The notes: a model not told the origin generated them from the sequence alone. 45,186 nt of DNA from Acholeplasmatales bacterium (GCA_017449215.1 JAFSJY010000009.1:1-45186); one strand, 5' to 3'. Positions 25,398-33,411 are shown, numbered from the stretch's first letter. Made by a program: numbers and translations.

Positions 25398-26390
25398 ATG
25401 GAAGACAAAATTAGAATAAAAGTTGTAGGCCTTGGTGGCTTTGGCCTTTCTACAGTTGAATTAATGAGTAAAGGTATAGTAGGAGTTGACTTCTTAGGTT
25501 TATCTAATAAGCATCCTATTATTAATGATTCAAATTTAACAGAAAAAATCCTTCTTGGTGGAGGTGTTACTACAAACCACTCACCCGAGCTAGGTAAAAA
25601 AAGAGTATTAGATTCAAAGGAAGAAATTACAAAATCATTAGAAGGATATGATGTAATTATAATAGTTACTGCATTAGGCTTTGGTACAGGTACAGGTGGT
25701 GCTCCACTAGTTGCTAGTATTGCAAAGGACTTAGGTGCCTTTACTATTGGTGTTTGTACAACACCATTTGCCTTTGAGGGTGCTAATAAGGATGCAGTTG
25801 CTAAAATGGGCTTATTCCAGCTTAAGGCAATTTGTGATTCTATATTAGTTTTCTCAAATCAAAAGCTAATAAAGGGTACCGCAAAGCCAACTGATGGAGT
25901 AGAAGAAAAGCTACTTAGTGTTAAGAATCAAATTAGATATATGGTAAGCTCATTAGTGAATATGCTTAATTATTCAAAGGGTATTTCTATGAATGCTTTT
26001 GATTCATTAAGAAGCTTATTTAGATCTAATAAGGAAATGTTCTTTGGATGTGGTGCTGTAATGGGAGAATTCCAAGCAGTATCAGCTTTAAGACATGCTA
26101 TTAAATCTGATTTATTAATTACCTCATTATCAAATGCTAATAGAATATTATTAACTATTGATTATAAGGAAGAAATATCAAAGGAAACATTAGATTTATT
26201 ATATGATGAAATCTATAATATCACTGGTGATGATGTTGATATTATATATACATCATCAATAAATCCAGAATCTATGGGTATATTATTCGTATCTGTTTTC
26301 GCAACAGGAGAAGATATTAAGGATAATAATAAGAGTATTTCTGACTTTGATAAGCTTAAGGATGCTATTAATCCTAATAATTTCTTATAA
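25398..26390 (+). CDS. Divergent FtsZ/tubulin-superfamily GTPase
   Basis: A 330-aa FtsZ-like protein. The order of FtsZ motifs is clear: VVGLGGFGLST near residue 8, SKEEITKSLEGYDVIIIVTA, the tubulin signature GFGTGTGGAP at about 94-103, and TTPFAFEGANKD. Differences from division FtsZ: the first glycine loop is GLGGFG instead of GxGGGGGN, the T7 loop reads ISMNAFDSL where FtsZ has NxDFAD, so one of two catalytic acids is Asn, and the C-terminal FtsA/ZipA-binding tail is absent. It is therefore more likely a specialised paralog than the cell-division protein, though a reduced genome might use it as FtsZ. Start ATG 25398 is chosen over GTG 25386 because AGGAAGTG spans 25381-25388. It is coupled to the helicase gene. 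Confidence 0.88.
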   Translation: MEDKIRIKVVGLGGFGLSTVELMSKGIVGVDFLGLSNKHPIINDSNLTEKILLGGGVTTNHSPELGKKRVLDSKEEITKSLEGYDVIIIVTALGFGTGTGGAPLVASIAKDLGAFTIGVCTTPFAFEGANKDAVAKMGLFQLKAICDSILVFSNQKLIKGTAKPTDGVEEKLLSVKNQIRYMVSSLVNMLNYSKGISMNAFDSLRSLFRSNKEMFFGCGAVMGEFQAVSALRHAIKSDLLITSLSNANRILLTIDYKEEISKETLDLLYDEIYNITGDDVDIIYTSSINPESMGILFVSVFATGEDIKDNNKSISDFDKLKDAINPNNFL

Positions 26391-26398
26391 AAAACAAA

Positions 26399-26426
26399 AA
26401 CCAATTTTCAATTTTGAAAATTGGTT
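26399..26426. terminator. Bidirectional terminator between FtsZ-like and TetR genes
   Basis: A 12-bp perfect stem AACCAATTTTCA/TGAAAATTGGTT with loop ATTT. It has T runs on both strands (TTTTTTTT after it on plus, TTTTTGTTTTTT on minus). Confidence 0.9.
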
Positions 26427-26433
26427 CTTTTTT

Positions 26434-27006
26434 TTACTTTGTAATTGAATTAGTTACTAGGATATATAACTGATTTGATAAATCATCTAGTGAAATTGAT
26501 TTATCTGAATTAAACCACTTATAATAAGTATTTAATACTCCAGATGCGATAAAAATAGAAGCATACTCTACACTAACACCTGCAGGTAATTTAAACTTAC
26601 TTAAGATCCTCTTAGCATATTCACTAAATAAGCTAACAAGCTTTTTAATTAATTGTGAATCGTAATTTAATTTCATTAATATTGAATAGAATTCAAAATT
26701 AGCATTAATTACCTCAGTAATCTTTTTAAAGATGTTAACTTGCTGATCTAGATTACCTTCTATATCTAGACTTTCTACAGCGTCATTAATAGTTGATACC
26801 ATTTCATTTTCAATTTCATTTAGAATTTCATAGGTGCCATTGTAATAATTGTAAACTGTCTTTCTATCAACATCAGCTAAGTCAGCGATATTCTTAATTG
26901 TAATATCGTTAATATCCTTTGTTGCTAGAATTGACATGAAGGCTTTCTTAATTGCCTTCTTAGATTTAATAATTCTTCGATCTTGTTTTTTAATATTTTC
27001 TTCCAT
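26434..27006 (-). CDS. TetR-family transcriptional regulator
   Basis: A 190-aa dimeric DNA-binding repressor by family. The N-terminal helix-turn-helix is clear at about residues 33-62: INDITIKNIADLADVDRKT followed by VYNYYNGTYEIL. The remaining residues are helical and divergent, as usual for the ligand-binding domain. The second ATG (27006) is chosen because AGAGGT sits 7 bases upstream; the first ATG (27012) is only one base away from it. It is divergent from the dehydrogenase operon, and a perfect 9-bp inverted repeat lies between their promoters, so it probably represses that operon and itself. The inducer is unknown. Confidence 0.93.
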   Translation of the reverse strand: MEENIKKQDRRIIKSKKAIKKAFMSILATKDINDITIKNIADLADVDRKTVYNYYNGTYEILNEIENEMVSTINDAVESLDIEGNLDQQVNIFKKITEVINANFEFYSILMKLNYDSQLIKKLVSLFSEYAKRILSKFKLPAGVSVEYASIFIASGVLNTYYKWFNSDKSISLDDLSNQLYILVTNSITK

Positions 27007-27026
27007 ACGCATGACCTCTTATTTAT

Positions 27027-27054
27027 ATTTTATCATATTATTTTTTAATGTCTA
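27027..27054 (-). promoter_or_regulatory. Promoter of the TetR gene
   Basis: Minus-strand TAGACA (27054-27049) and TAAAAT (27032-27027), spacer 16, directly upstream of the start at 27006. Confidence 0.5.
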
Positions 27055-27080
27055 TACATAAATCCACATTTGTGTACTAT

Positions 27081-27105
27081 TTCTTAAAATTAAACGTTTT
27101 AAGAA
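27081..27105. promoter_or_regulatory. Candidate TetR operator, perfect 9-bp inverted repeat
   Basis: TTCTTAAAA (27081-27089) and TTTTAAGAA (27097-27105) form an uninterrupted inverted repeat with spacer TTAAACG. It lies between the divergent TetR and Gfo/Idh/MocA promoters, near the -35 (27114-27119, TTGTAT) of the latter. Size and place fit a TetR dimer site. Confidence 0.6.
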
Positions 27106-27178
27106 TTATAATTTTGTATTTTTAAGGAATGAAAAAATAATATAAACATTGTATAATATTATAAAGGAGTCTACGATC

Positions 27179-28285
27179 ATGAAAAAAATAGCGATTGTTG
27201 GTATGGGAAAAATGGGCAGTAAATATGCCAAAATGATTTTAGAGAAGCAGGAGCTAGGATTGATTCTAACTGCTTCAACAAGAATTAATAATGAGAATGC
27301 TGAAAAGATTAAGAAATACCTAGGTACATTTAAAATGTACGATAATGATTCAGATTTATTTAGAGGCTATGATAATGGTGAATTTGAATGTGATGCTATT
27401 TTGGTTGCAACACCACATTACAATCATAAATATGCTGTTATCGAAGGCTTTAAAAGAAATCTAGATGTATTATGTGAAAAGCCAGCAGGCGTTTATTTAA
27501 AGGATGGACGTGAAATGCTTGAATATCGCAAGGATAACAAATATGGCTTTGTTTTCCATCAGCGTAGATATCCTATCAATGTCTTTTTATATAATATTAT
27601 TAAATCTAATAAATATGGCAAAATTAAAAGAATTAATTATATAGTTACAGATTGGTTTAGAACAGAGGCTTATTATAAATCTAACCATTGGAGAAGTACA
27701 TATAAAACAGATGGTGGAGGAACATTATTAAATCAATGCCCACATTCACTTGATTTATTATGTCATTTCTTTGGAATGCCTAATAAGGTTATCGCCTTTT
27801 GTAATGAAGGTAAATATCATAAGATAGAGGTTGAGGATGATGTTACTGCCTATTTAGAATGGGCTGATGGAGTAACAGGTGTATTTATAGCATCAACTGG
27901 TGAAATACCAGGCATTAATAGAATGGAGATTTCTACAGATAGAGCTATAATTACAGTTTATCCAAATCATATTGATATAGTATCAAATAATAATGATGAT
28001 AAATATTATCTTGAATTGCCAGATGAAAGCTTTGAAGAGGATAATAATATTGAAAAATTTGATTTTGAAAAGAATGATGCATACTATGAAATATTAAAAT
28101 CATTTAGTGATGGAATCATTGCCGCATCTGGCGAGGATTCATTAAAGTCACTATATTTATCTAATGCTATGTATTTGTCATCATGGAAGAAGAAAATAGT
28201 TCATTTCCATGAAATAGGCTCAAAGGAGGAATTAGAATTTGAGGCTGAATTTGAAGAGGAAATGAAGAAGCATATAAAGGAGTAG
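27179..28285 (+). CDS. Gfo/Idh/MocA-family oxidoreductase
   Basis: A 368-aa NAD(P)-dependent dehydrogenase, substrate unknown, probably a sugar or polyol derivative. The N-terminal Rossmann fold has AIVGMGKMGSKYAKMI (residues 4-19). The family motif CEKPAG occurs near residue 101, HQRRYP near 123, and NQCPHSLDLLCHFFG near 185 with the His expected in the active site. ATG 27179 is chosen because AAGGAG is 9 bases upstream; the in-frame ATG at 27149 falls at the -10 region (TATAAT 27152-27157). It is the first gene of a tightly spaced operon with SDR, flavodoxin-like and a small protein, opposite TetR. Confidence 0.93.
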   Translation: MKKIAIVGMGKMGSKYAKMILEKQELGLILTASTRINNENAEKIKKYLGTFKMYDNDSDLFRGYDNGEFECDAILVATPHYNHKYAVIEGFKRNLDVLCEKPAGVYLKDGREMLEYRKDNKYGFVFHQRRYPINVFLYNIIKSNKYGKIKRINYIVTDWFRTEAYYKSNHWRSTYKTDGGGTLLNQCPHSLDLLCHFFGMPNKVIAFCNEGKYHKIEVEDDVTAYLEWADGVTGVFIASTGEIPGINRMEISTDRAIITVYPNHIDIVSNNNDDKYYLELPDESFEEDNNIEKFDFEKNDAYYEILKSFSDGIIAASGEDSLKSLYLSNAMYLSSWKKKIVHFHEIGSKEELEFEAEFEEEMKKHIKE

Positions 28286-28287
28286 AT

Positions 28288-29052
28288 ATGAAGAATTATT
28301 GTTTAATTACAGGTGCCTCATCAGGTATAGGAAGAGAGTTCGCAAGAAAACTTGCTAAAAATTATAATTTAATATTAGTTGCTAGAAGAGAGGATAGATT
28401 ATTAGAACTATCAAAGGAATTAGATACTGAATGTGTTATTAAGACATTAGATGTATCCAAAAGAGAAAATATTTTATCTTTTTTCGAAGAATTAAAGAAT
28501 TATAAAATTGAAGTATTTATCAATAATGCTGGATTTGGAGATTGTGGTCCATTCTTAGAAACAGATATTGATAAGGAATTAAGAATGATTGATACTAATG
28601 TTACTGCCTTATATCTTTTAGATAAATTAATCTTAAAGAAGATGAAGGAAGATAATATTAAAGGATATGTTTTAAATGTAGGTAGTATTGCTGGTATTTT
28701 AAGATGTGGTCCTTATATGTCACAGTATTATGCAACTAAATCATATGTAGTTTCATTAACATTAGGTATTAGAAGAGAGCTTAAGGAAGAAAAAACAGGT
28801 ATTTATATTGGATGCTTATGTCCAGGACCTGTCAATACAGAATTTAATAAGGTGGCAGATGTTAAATTTGCTTTAAAGGGTATATCGCCTGAAAAATGTG
28901 CAAAATATGCTTTAAAGAAGATGTTTAAGAGGAAGGCTATAATAGTGCCTTCGGCATCTATTAGATTCATCATATTCTTTAGAAGATATTTAACAATTAA
29001 TGCATTATCTAGAATGGTTTCAAAGCAACAAAAAAGAAAAATATATGAATAG
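28288..29052 (+). CDS. Short-chain dehydrogenase/reductase
   Basis: A 254-aa NAD(P)-dependent oxidoreductase. The nucleotide-binding motif GASSGIGREFA (residues 7-17), structural NNAGFG near residue 80, catalytic Ser in NVGSIAG and the YATKS Tyr-Lys pair (about residues 152-156) are all present, so an active enzyme is expected. The PGPVNTEF segment after the active site is typical of classical SDRs such as YqjQ/DltE-like proteins. The C-terminus is basic (KQQKRKIYE). The gene starts 2 bases after the preceding stop, with AAGGAG inside the end of the previous gene. The substrate is unknown but is probably shared with its neighbouring dehydrogenase. Confidence 0.94.
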   Translation: MKNYCLITGASSGIGREFARKLAKNYNLILVARREDRLLELSKELDTECVIKTLDVSKRENILSFFEELKNYKIEVFINNAGFGDCGPFLETDIDKELRMIDTNVTALYLLDKLILKKMKEDNIKGYVLNVGSIAGILRCGPYMSQYYATKSYVVSLTLGIRRELKEEKTGIYIGCLCPGPVNTEFNKVADVKFALKGISPEKCAKYALKKMFKRKAIIVPSASIRFIIFFRRYLTINALSRMVSKQQKRKIYE

Positions 29053-29063
29053 GAGGAATAGGT

Positions 29064-29495
29064 ATGAGTGAGGTTAAATATGCTATTAGATATTTTTCAA
29101 GAGAAGGAAGCACAAGAAAGCTAGCGGAGGCAATAGCTGAGGAGCTTGGCATTATTGCATATGACGTTAATGAGCCATTAATCGATCCAGTAGATGTTTT
29201 ATTCTTAGGTGGAGCAGTTTATAAGAATGACTTAGATATTGAATTTAGAACATTCATTGAAACATTAGATGCAGGATTAATTAAGGAGGCAGTAGTATTT
29301 TCAATTTCGTCAGGTAAAAGAATGCCTTATGATGTAATTAAGGTTATCCTAGATGAAATGGGAATCCAATTAAATCCTAAAACATATTTTTGTAAGGGTA
29401 AAACATTATTTGGAAATGGTGGACACCCAGATATTGACGATTTAAAGGCTGTTAAGATTTTTGCAAGAGGTATTGCAAGAGAAAAGGAAGAATAA
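29064..29495 (+). CDS. Flavodoxin-like protein
   Basis: A 143-aa flavodoxin-fold protein, predicted to carry electrons with bound FMN. The N-terminal strand and phosphate loop read IRYFSREGSTRKLAEAIAEE, matching the S/T-x-x-G-x-T-x-x-x-A pattern of flavodoxins; the second strand VDVLFLGGAVY and third VVFSISSG follow. Length suits a short-chain flavodoxin. AGGAGG lies just upstream. It overlaps the following small gene by one base (TAATG). Partner proteins are probably the dehydrogenases in the same operon, by context only. Confidence 0.88.
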   Translation: MSEVKYAIRYFSREGSTRKLAEAIAEELGIIAYDVNEPLIDPVDVLFLGGAVYKNDLDIEFRTFIETLDAGLIKEAVVFSISSGKRMPYDVIKVILDEMGIQLNPKTYFCKGKTLFGNGGHPDIDDLKAVKIFARGIAREKEE

Positions 29496-29716
29496 TGGGA
29501 CTTTTTAAGCATAATAAAAAAGAAACAGAAACATACGATAAGGAAAATCTTGTTCCAGTTATTCATGCGTCCATATGCACTGGTGAAATGGTTGTAGGCT
29601 TTAAGGATAAAAGAGATGGAAAATTCACTGAAATGATGCTGATACAATCTCCTGAAGACCTAGAAAAATTCAAAAAGACCTACAATATTACAGAAGATAT
29701 AAAAAAAGAGTATTAA
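29495..29716 (+). CDS. Conserved-looking 73-aa protein, function unknown
   Basis: A small soluble protein with a compact beta-rich core: VPVIHASICTGEMVVGFKDK, then KFTEMMLIQSPEDL and a helical end EKFKKTYNITEDIKKEY. The SICTGEMVVGFKD segment looks like a conserved motif that I have the impression of seeing in other Firmicute small proteins, but I cannot name a function. Its ATG overlaps the flavodoxin stop in a TAATG junction, so it is probably translationally coupled and works with the redox operon. Only one Cys is present. Confidence 0.75.
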   Translation: MGLFKHNKKETETYDKENLVPVIHASICTGEMVVGFKDKRDGKFTEMMLIQSPEDLEKFKKTYNITEDIKKEY

Positions 29717-29795
29717 AGTGTTTAATAATAGGCAACTTTCTAGTATAATATAATTAACAACGAAACATAAACTAAATAGAATGGAGGTGTGGGAA

Positions 29796-30290
29796 ATGAT
29801 AACAGAAAATTTCGTGATTGATGTTTTCAAGGATGCCGATGAAGATGCAGTTATTTCAATTTTATCAAACAATGAGGTGAAGAATAACTACATTTGTTAT
29901 GACCTTGACTATGATGGTCTTAGAAAGAAGTTCAAGCAATTGAAGCTTGATTCAAAAATTAAGATTCATTATGCAAGAGCAGTTTTTAAGGATGGCAAGG
30001 TAATAGCAATTGTAAATGATGTACACATGGAAAAGGATAAAATTGAAATTGAAATAGCAGTATTACCTGAATTTCAAAAGAGTGACATTATTGCAGAAAT
30101 TCTTAATGCAGTAACTGATGAGCTTATGAATAAGAAGGGATTCTCAGAGGTTCTTACATACTGTTTCTCTAGCTACAAGGAATTAAGAGAAGCTTTAGAA
30201 AAGGCTAATTACTCTAAGCTAGATAAGGAAGAAACATTTATGTACAGAGGAAACGATGTAAAATGTCTATTCTATTTAAATAAAAGATAA
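29796..30290 (+). CDS. GNAT-like acetyltransferase (tentative)
   Basis: A 164-aa protein with the general topology of GNAT acetyltransferases: AVFKDGKVIAIVNDVHMEKD, then IEIEIAVLPEFQKSDIIAEI, a helix, and EVLTYCFSSYKELREALEKANYSK with the late strand-helix pattern. The acetyl-CoA loop Q/RxxGxG/A is not clear (FQKSDI stands in its place), so activity is uncertain. ATG 29796 is chosen over 29781 because GGAGGTG lies 7 bases upstream of it and overlaps the earlier ATG. TATAAT is at 29743-29748. It is monocistronic with a terminator behind. Confidence 0.55.
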   Translation: MITENFVIDVFKDADEDAVISILSNNEVKNNYICYDLDYDGLRKKFKQLKLDSKIKIHYARAVFKDGKVIAIVNDVHMEKDKIEIEIAVLPEFQKSDIIAEILNAVTDELMNKKGFSEVLTYCFSSYKELREALEKANYSKLDKEETFMYRGNDVKCLFYLNKR

Positions 30291-30295
30291 CTGAT

Positions 30296-30317
30296 AAAGC
30301 ACCTTGAGGTGCTTTTT
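30296..30317 (+). terminator. Terminator of the GNAT-like gene
   Basis: An 8-bp stem AAAGCACC/GGTGCTTT with loop TTGA, followed by a T run. Confidence 0.85.
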
Positions 30318-30394
30318 TCTTTGTTTATTGCTTTGAGTCTAGAATATATGTTAAAATATTAAAAATATTTATATTTTTTAAGGAGGTGAGCTAT

Positions 30395-32266
30395 ATGGGA
30401 TATAACATTTATACACAGGTTTGTGGACTTGCCATATCAATTGTTATATTAATTTTCTTTTTAACTCAGAAAAAGCTTAAGAGTAAAAATGAAAGAAATT
30501 TTAAATTAATTCTGTATGGTTCACTATTATTATTTATTTCAGATATTGCTTCAACAATATTAATTTATGAAAAGCCAGATAATTTATTTACAATGATTAT
30601 TTCAAAGGCTTATTTAGTAATTATTGTAGGTATTTTATATTTAACATTAATATATGTTTCAGGTGCAACATTTCCTAGAAAAGCATATAAGATAATTGAA
30701 ATATTATCATTTGCATTTTTATCTATCGCAGCTATTGTTATTTCATTTTTAGAATTAAGAATAGTAAGTGCTACAGATTATATTTATACAGAAGGACCAG
30801 CTGCGATATTTAGCTATGTAAATGCTATTTGTATTGTAATATTAATATCTGTATTGGCTATTGTTTTTAGAGAAAAGATGAATAGAGATAGATCTAGAAT
30901 CATTGTTCTATGGATGGCTATTTGGGTAATATTCGCAGCTATACAGGTTTTATTCCCTAAGGTATTAATTGTAAGCTTCGCAGTAAGTATTGGTTTAATT
31001 ACTATCTTCATTAAATTTGAGGATTTAGAAGGAGAAATAGATAAGCAAACTGGCTTATTTAATTTTTATTCCTATTTAAATTATGTTGCTGATTTAAAGA
31101 GATTAGGTAAAAAGGCTGGATTAGTTTATTTAAGACCTATGGATTCTATAGCATTAATTGATGATAAGACAGCTGAATCAGGAAGAAGACAGCTAAATGC
31201 TAGATTAGAAAAATTAAAGGATGTTGTATCCTTTACATATGAAAATAGATATTTATTAGTATTTGATGATGGTAATCAAATGAAGGTTACTAAGCTTTTA
31301 TTAAAGGCTAGAAGAGATATTTATTTTGCTGGTAAATATTATGAATCTTTCTATTTTGATGATGTTACTAAATTAAATGATCAAAATGATATTAATTCAA
31401 TCATTTCATATTCTAAGGAAAAACTTAAAAATGAAAATAAGCCTATGCATATTATTACTGATGAAATGATGAAGGATTATTATTCTATTGGTATTGTTGA
31501 AAAACTTATTGATGATTGTATTGCAAGTGATAGAGTATTAGTTTATTTGCAGCCTATTTATTCGACTAAGGAAAAGAGATTTGTTAGTGCGGAAGCACTA
31601 TGTAGATTATTAGATGAAAGTGGTAATATAATTCCACCTTCAAGCTTTATTTCTATAGCTGAAAAGAATGGTATGATAAATAAGCTAGATGAAATTGTAT
31701 TTGATAAGGTATGTAAGTTTATAGCTAAAAATGATATGGATGAATTAGGCTTAAATTATATTGAAACTAACTTAAGTGTGGTTCAGTTATCTGATTATGA
31801 ATTAGCTAATAAATATTTAGAAATAATAGAAAGAAATAAGATTGATACTAAATATATTAATCTTGAAATTACCGAAACAGCTGGTATTGAGCAAATTAAT
31901 TCACTAATGGATAATTTACAGAAGTTAAAATCAAATGGTATTTCTTTATCACTAGATGACTATGGAACTGGTTATTCTAATTTAAATTATGTAGTTTCTA
32001 TGCCTGTTCAAATTATTAAATTTGATAAGAAGATGACTGATGAATATTTTGCTGGTTCTAAGGCAAAGTTTGTTATGGATTATTCAATTAGAATGTTTAA
32101 GGCAATGGATTTAAAGATTGTTAGTGAGGGTGTTGAAACTAAAATTCAATTAGATTCATTAGCTGAATTAGGTGTTGATTATATCCAAGGCTATTATTTT
32201 TCAAAGCCACTTCCTATGGATGAATTTATTGAATTTATCAAGAATAAGAAGAATGTAGAAGTATAG
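30395..32266 (+). CDS. Membrane cyclic-di-GMP phosphodiesterase (degenerate GGDEF-EAL)
   Basis: A 623-aa protein. Residues about 5-205 carry seven hydrophobic segments, a probable membrane sensor. A degenerate GGDEF domain follows (DKQTGLFNFYSYL near residue 213) in which the GGDEF motif is lost (ENRYLLVFDDGN region). The C-terminal EAL domain is complete: EALCR near residue 399, ETNLS, NLEITET, DDYGTGYSN, KFDKK, EGVET and DYIQGYYFSKPLP, so hydrolysis of cyclic di-GMP is expected. Start ATG 30395 is chosen over GTG 30386 because AAGGAGGTG spans the latter. It stands alone and would counteract the cyclase at 6353-7483, with a similar membrane-sensor layout. Confidence 0.93.
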   Translation: MGYNIYTQVCGLAISIVILIFFLTQKKLKSKNERNFKLILYGSLLLFISDIASTILIYEKPDNLFTMIISKAYLVIIVGILYLTLIYVSGATFPRKAYKIIEILSFAFLSIAAIVISFLELRIVSATDYIYTEGPAAIFSYVNAICIVILISVLAIVFREKMNRDRSRIIVLWMAIWVIFAAIQVLFPKVLIVSFAVSIGLITIFIKFEDLEGEIDKQTGLFNFYSYLNYVADLKRLGKKAGLVYLRPMDSIALIDDKTAESGRRQLNARLEKLKDVVSFTYENRYLLVFDDGNQMKVTKLLLKARRDIYFAGKYYESFYFDDVTKLNDQNDINSIISYSKEKLKNENKPMHIITDEMMKDYYSIGIVEKLIDDCIASDRVLVYLQPIYSTKEKRFVSAEALCRLLDESGNIIPPSSFISIAEKNGMINKLDEIVFDKVCKFIAKNDMDELGLNYIETNLSVVQLSDYELANKYLEIIERNKIDTKYINLEITETAGIEQINSLMDNLQKLKSNGISLSLDDYGTGYSNLNYVVSMPVQIIKFDKKMTDEYFAGSKAKFVMDYSIRMFKAMDLKIVSEGVETKIQLDSLAELGVDYIQGYYFSKPLPMDEFIEFIKNKKNVEV

Positions 32267-32336
32267 GTAATAAAATTTATCTATACTTTTTCTTTTGTCT
32301 TTGTTATAATTACTTGACTATGTTTTGGAGGTTCTT

Positions 32337-33266
32337 ATGAAAATTGCTAATTATAAGGGATTAAATATTGGAAGAGTTGGATATGTTCCTGTAACTGAGG
32401 AAGAGGTTAATAAGGAAATAGATGCTTTATTACAAAGTAAAATTTCTACAGTAGAAAAGGAAGGTAAGTCTTCTTTAGGTGATATCGTTACTATAGATTT
32501 TGAAGGCTTCCTTGATGGTGTTCCATTTGAGGGTGGAAAGGGAGAAAAGTATGATTTAGAATTAGGGTCTAATTCATTTATCCCTGGCTTTGAGGATGCT
32601 TTAGTTGGATATGAGAAGGGTGCTAATGTTGATGTTAATGTCACATTTCCTGAAGAATACCATGCAAAGAACTTAGCTGGTAAGCCAGTTGTATTCAAGT
32701 GCTTTATTCATGCTGTAAAGGAAAAGAAGGAAGCAGTACTTGATGATAATTTAGCTAAGGAATTTGGTATTCCTACTGCTCAAGAATTATTAGTTGAGCT
32801 TGAGCGTCAAATGAATTTAAAGAAAAAGAATGAAGCTGATAATGAATATCTAGAAAAGCTTGTTAAGAAGATTTTAGCTGATTCAGACGTTGAAACGCAA
32901 GAGGCTGATGTTAAGGCTAGAATTGATGAGATGGTTGGCTATTATGAAAATAATATTGCTCAATATGGCATGGATTTTGATAGCTATTTAAAGATGTCTA
33001 ATAAGACATTAGAGCAATTTAGAGATGAATTAACTGATGAGGCTATTGAATCAGTTAAGGGTGATGTATTATTTAATGAAATTGCTAAGCTAGAAAATAT
33101 TAGTGTATCTGATGAAGAATTAGAAAAAGAAATTGGATTATACAAGAATTATTATCAAATGGATGAAGAAACATTTAATAGTTTTAAGGCTGAAAAGTCT
33201 AATGATGTTAAGAATGAAATCTTAAGAAGAAAGACTGCAAATATCCTACTTGATAGCAATAATTAG
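32337..33266 (+). CDS. Trigger-factor-like chaperone lacking the ribosome-binding domain
   Basis: A 309-aa protein against about 430 for typical trigger factor. It begins near the linker/PPIase module: GDIVTIDFEGFLDGVPFEGG and LGSNSFIPGFEDALVGYEKG at about residues 45-95 are FKBP-type prolyl isomerase motifs of trigger factor, and the helical C-terminal chaperone domain follows (LAKEFGIPTAQEL onward). The N-terminal ribosome-binding domain and its GFRxGxxP motif are absent, and only about 70 noncoding bases lie upstream, so it is not a misplaced start. ATG 32337 is preferred to TTG 32325, with GGAGG 5 bases upstream. TATAAT lies at 32305-32310. It may be an isomerase/chaperone acting off the ribosome, and a normal tig may exist elsewhere. 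Confidence 0.9.
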   Translation: MKIANYKGLNIGRVGYVPVTEEEVNKEIDALLQSKISTVEKEGKSSLGDIVTIDFEGFLDGVPFEGGKGEKYDLELGSNSFIPGFEDALVGYEKGANVDVNVTFPEEYHAKNLAGKPVVFKCFIHAVKEKKEAVLDDNLAKEFGIPTAQELLVELERQMNLKKKNEADNEYLEKLVKKILADSDVETQEADVKARIDEMVGYYENNIAQYGMDFDSYLKMSNKTLEQFRDELTDEAIESVKGDVLFNEIAKLENISVSDEELEKEIGLYKNYYQMDEETFNSFKAEKSNDVKNEILRRKTANILLDSNN

Positions 33267-33269
33267 TAT

Positions 33270-33306
33270 GAAAACAACCTATTTTTAATGGGTTGTTTTC
33301 TTTTTT
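33270..33306 (+). terminator. Terminator of the trigger-factor-like gene
   Basis: A 14-bp stem from GAAAACAACCTATT with AATGGGTTGTTTTC (one T-G pair) and loop TTT, followed by TTTTTT. Confidence 0.88.
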
Positions 33307-33350
33307 AATAACTAATGTTATTATAGAAATGTTTTCATATTTATTTTTAA

Positions 33351-33378
33351 TTGTAACTTGAAAAAAATATGATATAAT
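33351..33378 (+). promoter_or_regulatory. Promoter of the pfkA-pyk operon
   Basis: TTGTAA (33351-33356) and TATAAT (33373-33378), spacer 16, about 33 bases before the pfkA start. Confidence 0.65.
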
Positions 33379-33411
33379 GTTAAAGGATTAAAATTTGGGA
33401 GATATAAATTT

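Noticed and set aside
20879-26390. Helicase region as part of a mobile island
   Set aside because: No integrase, tRNA, attachment repeat or transposase is visible and base composition matches the flanks.
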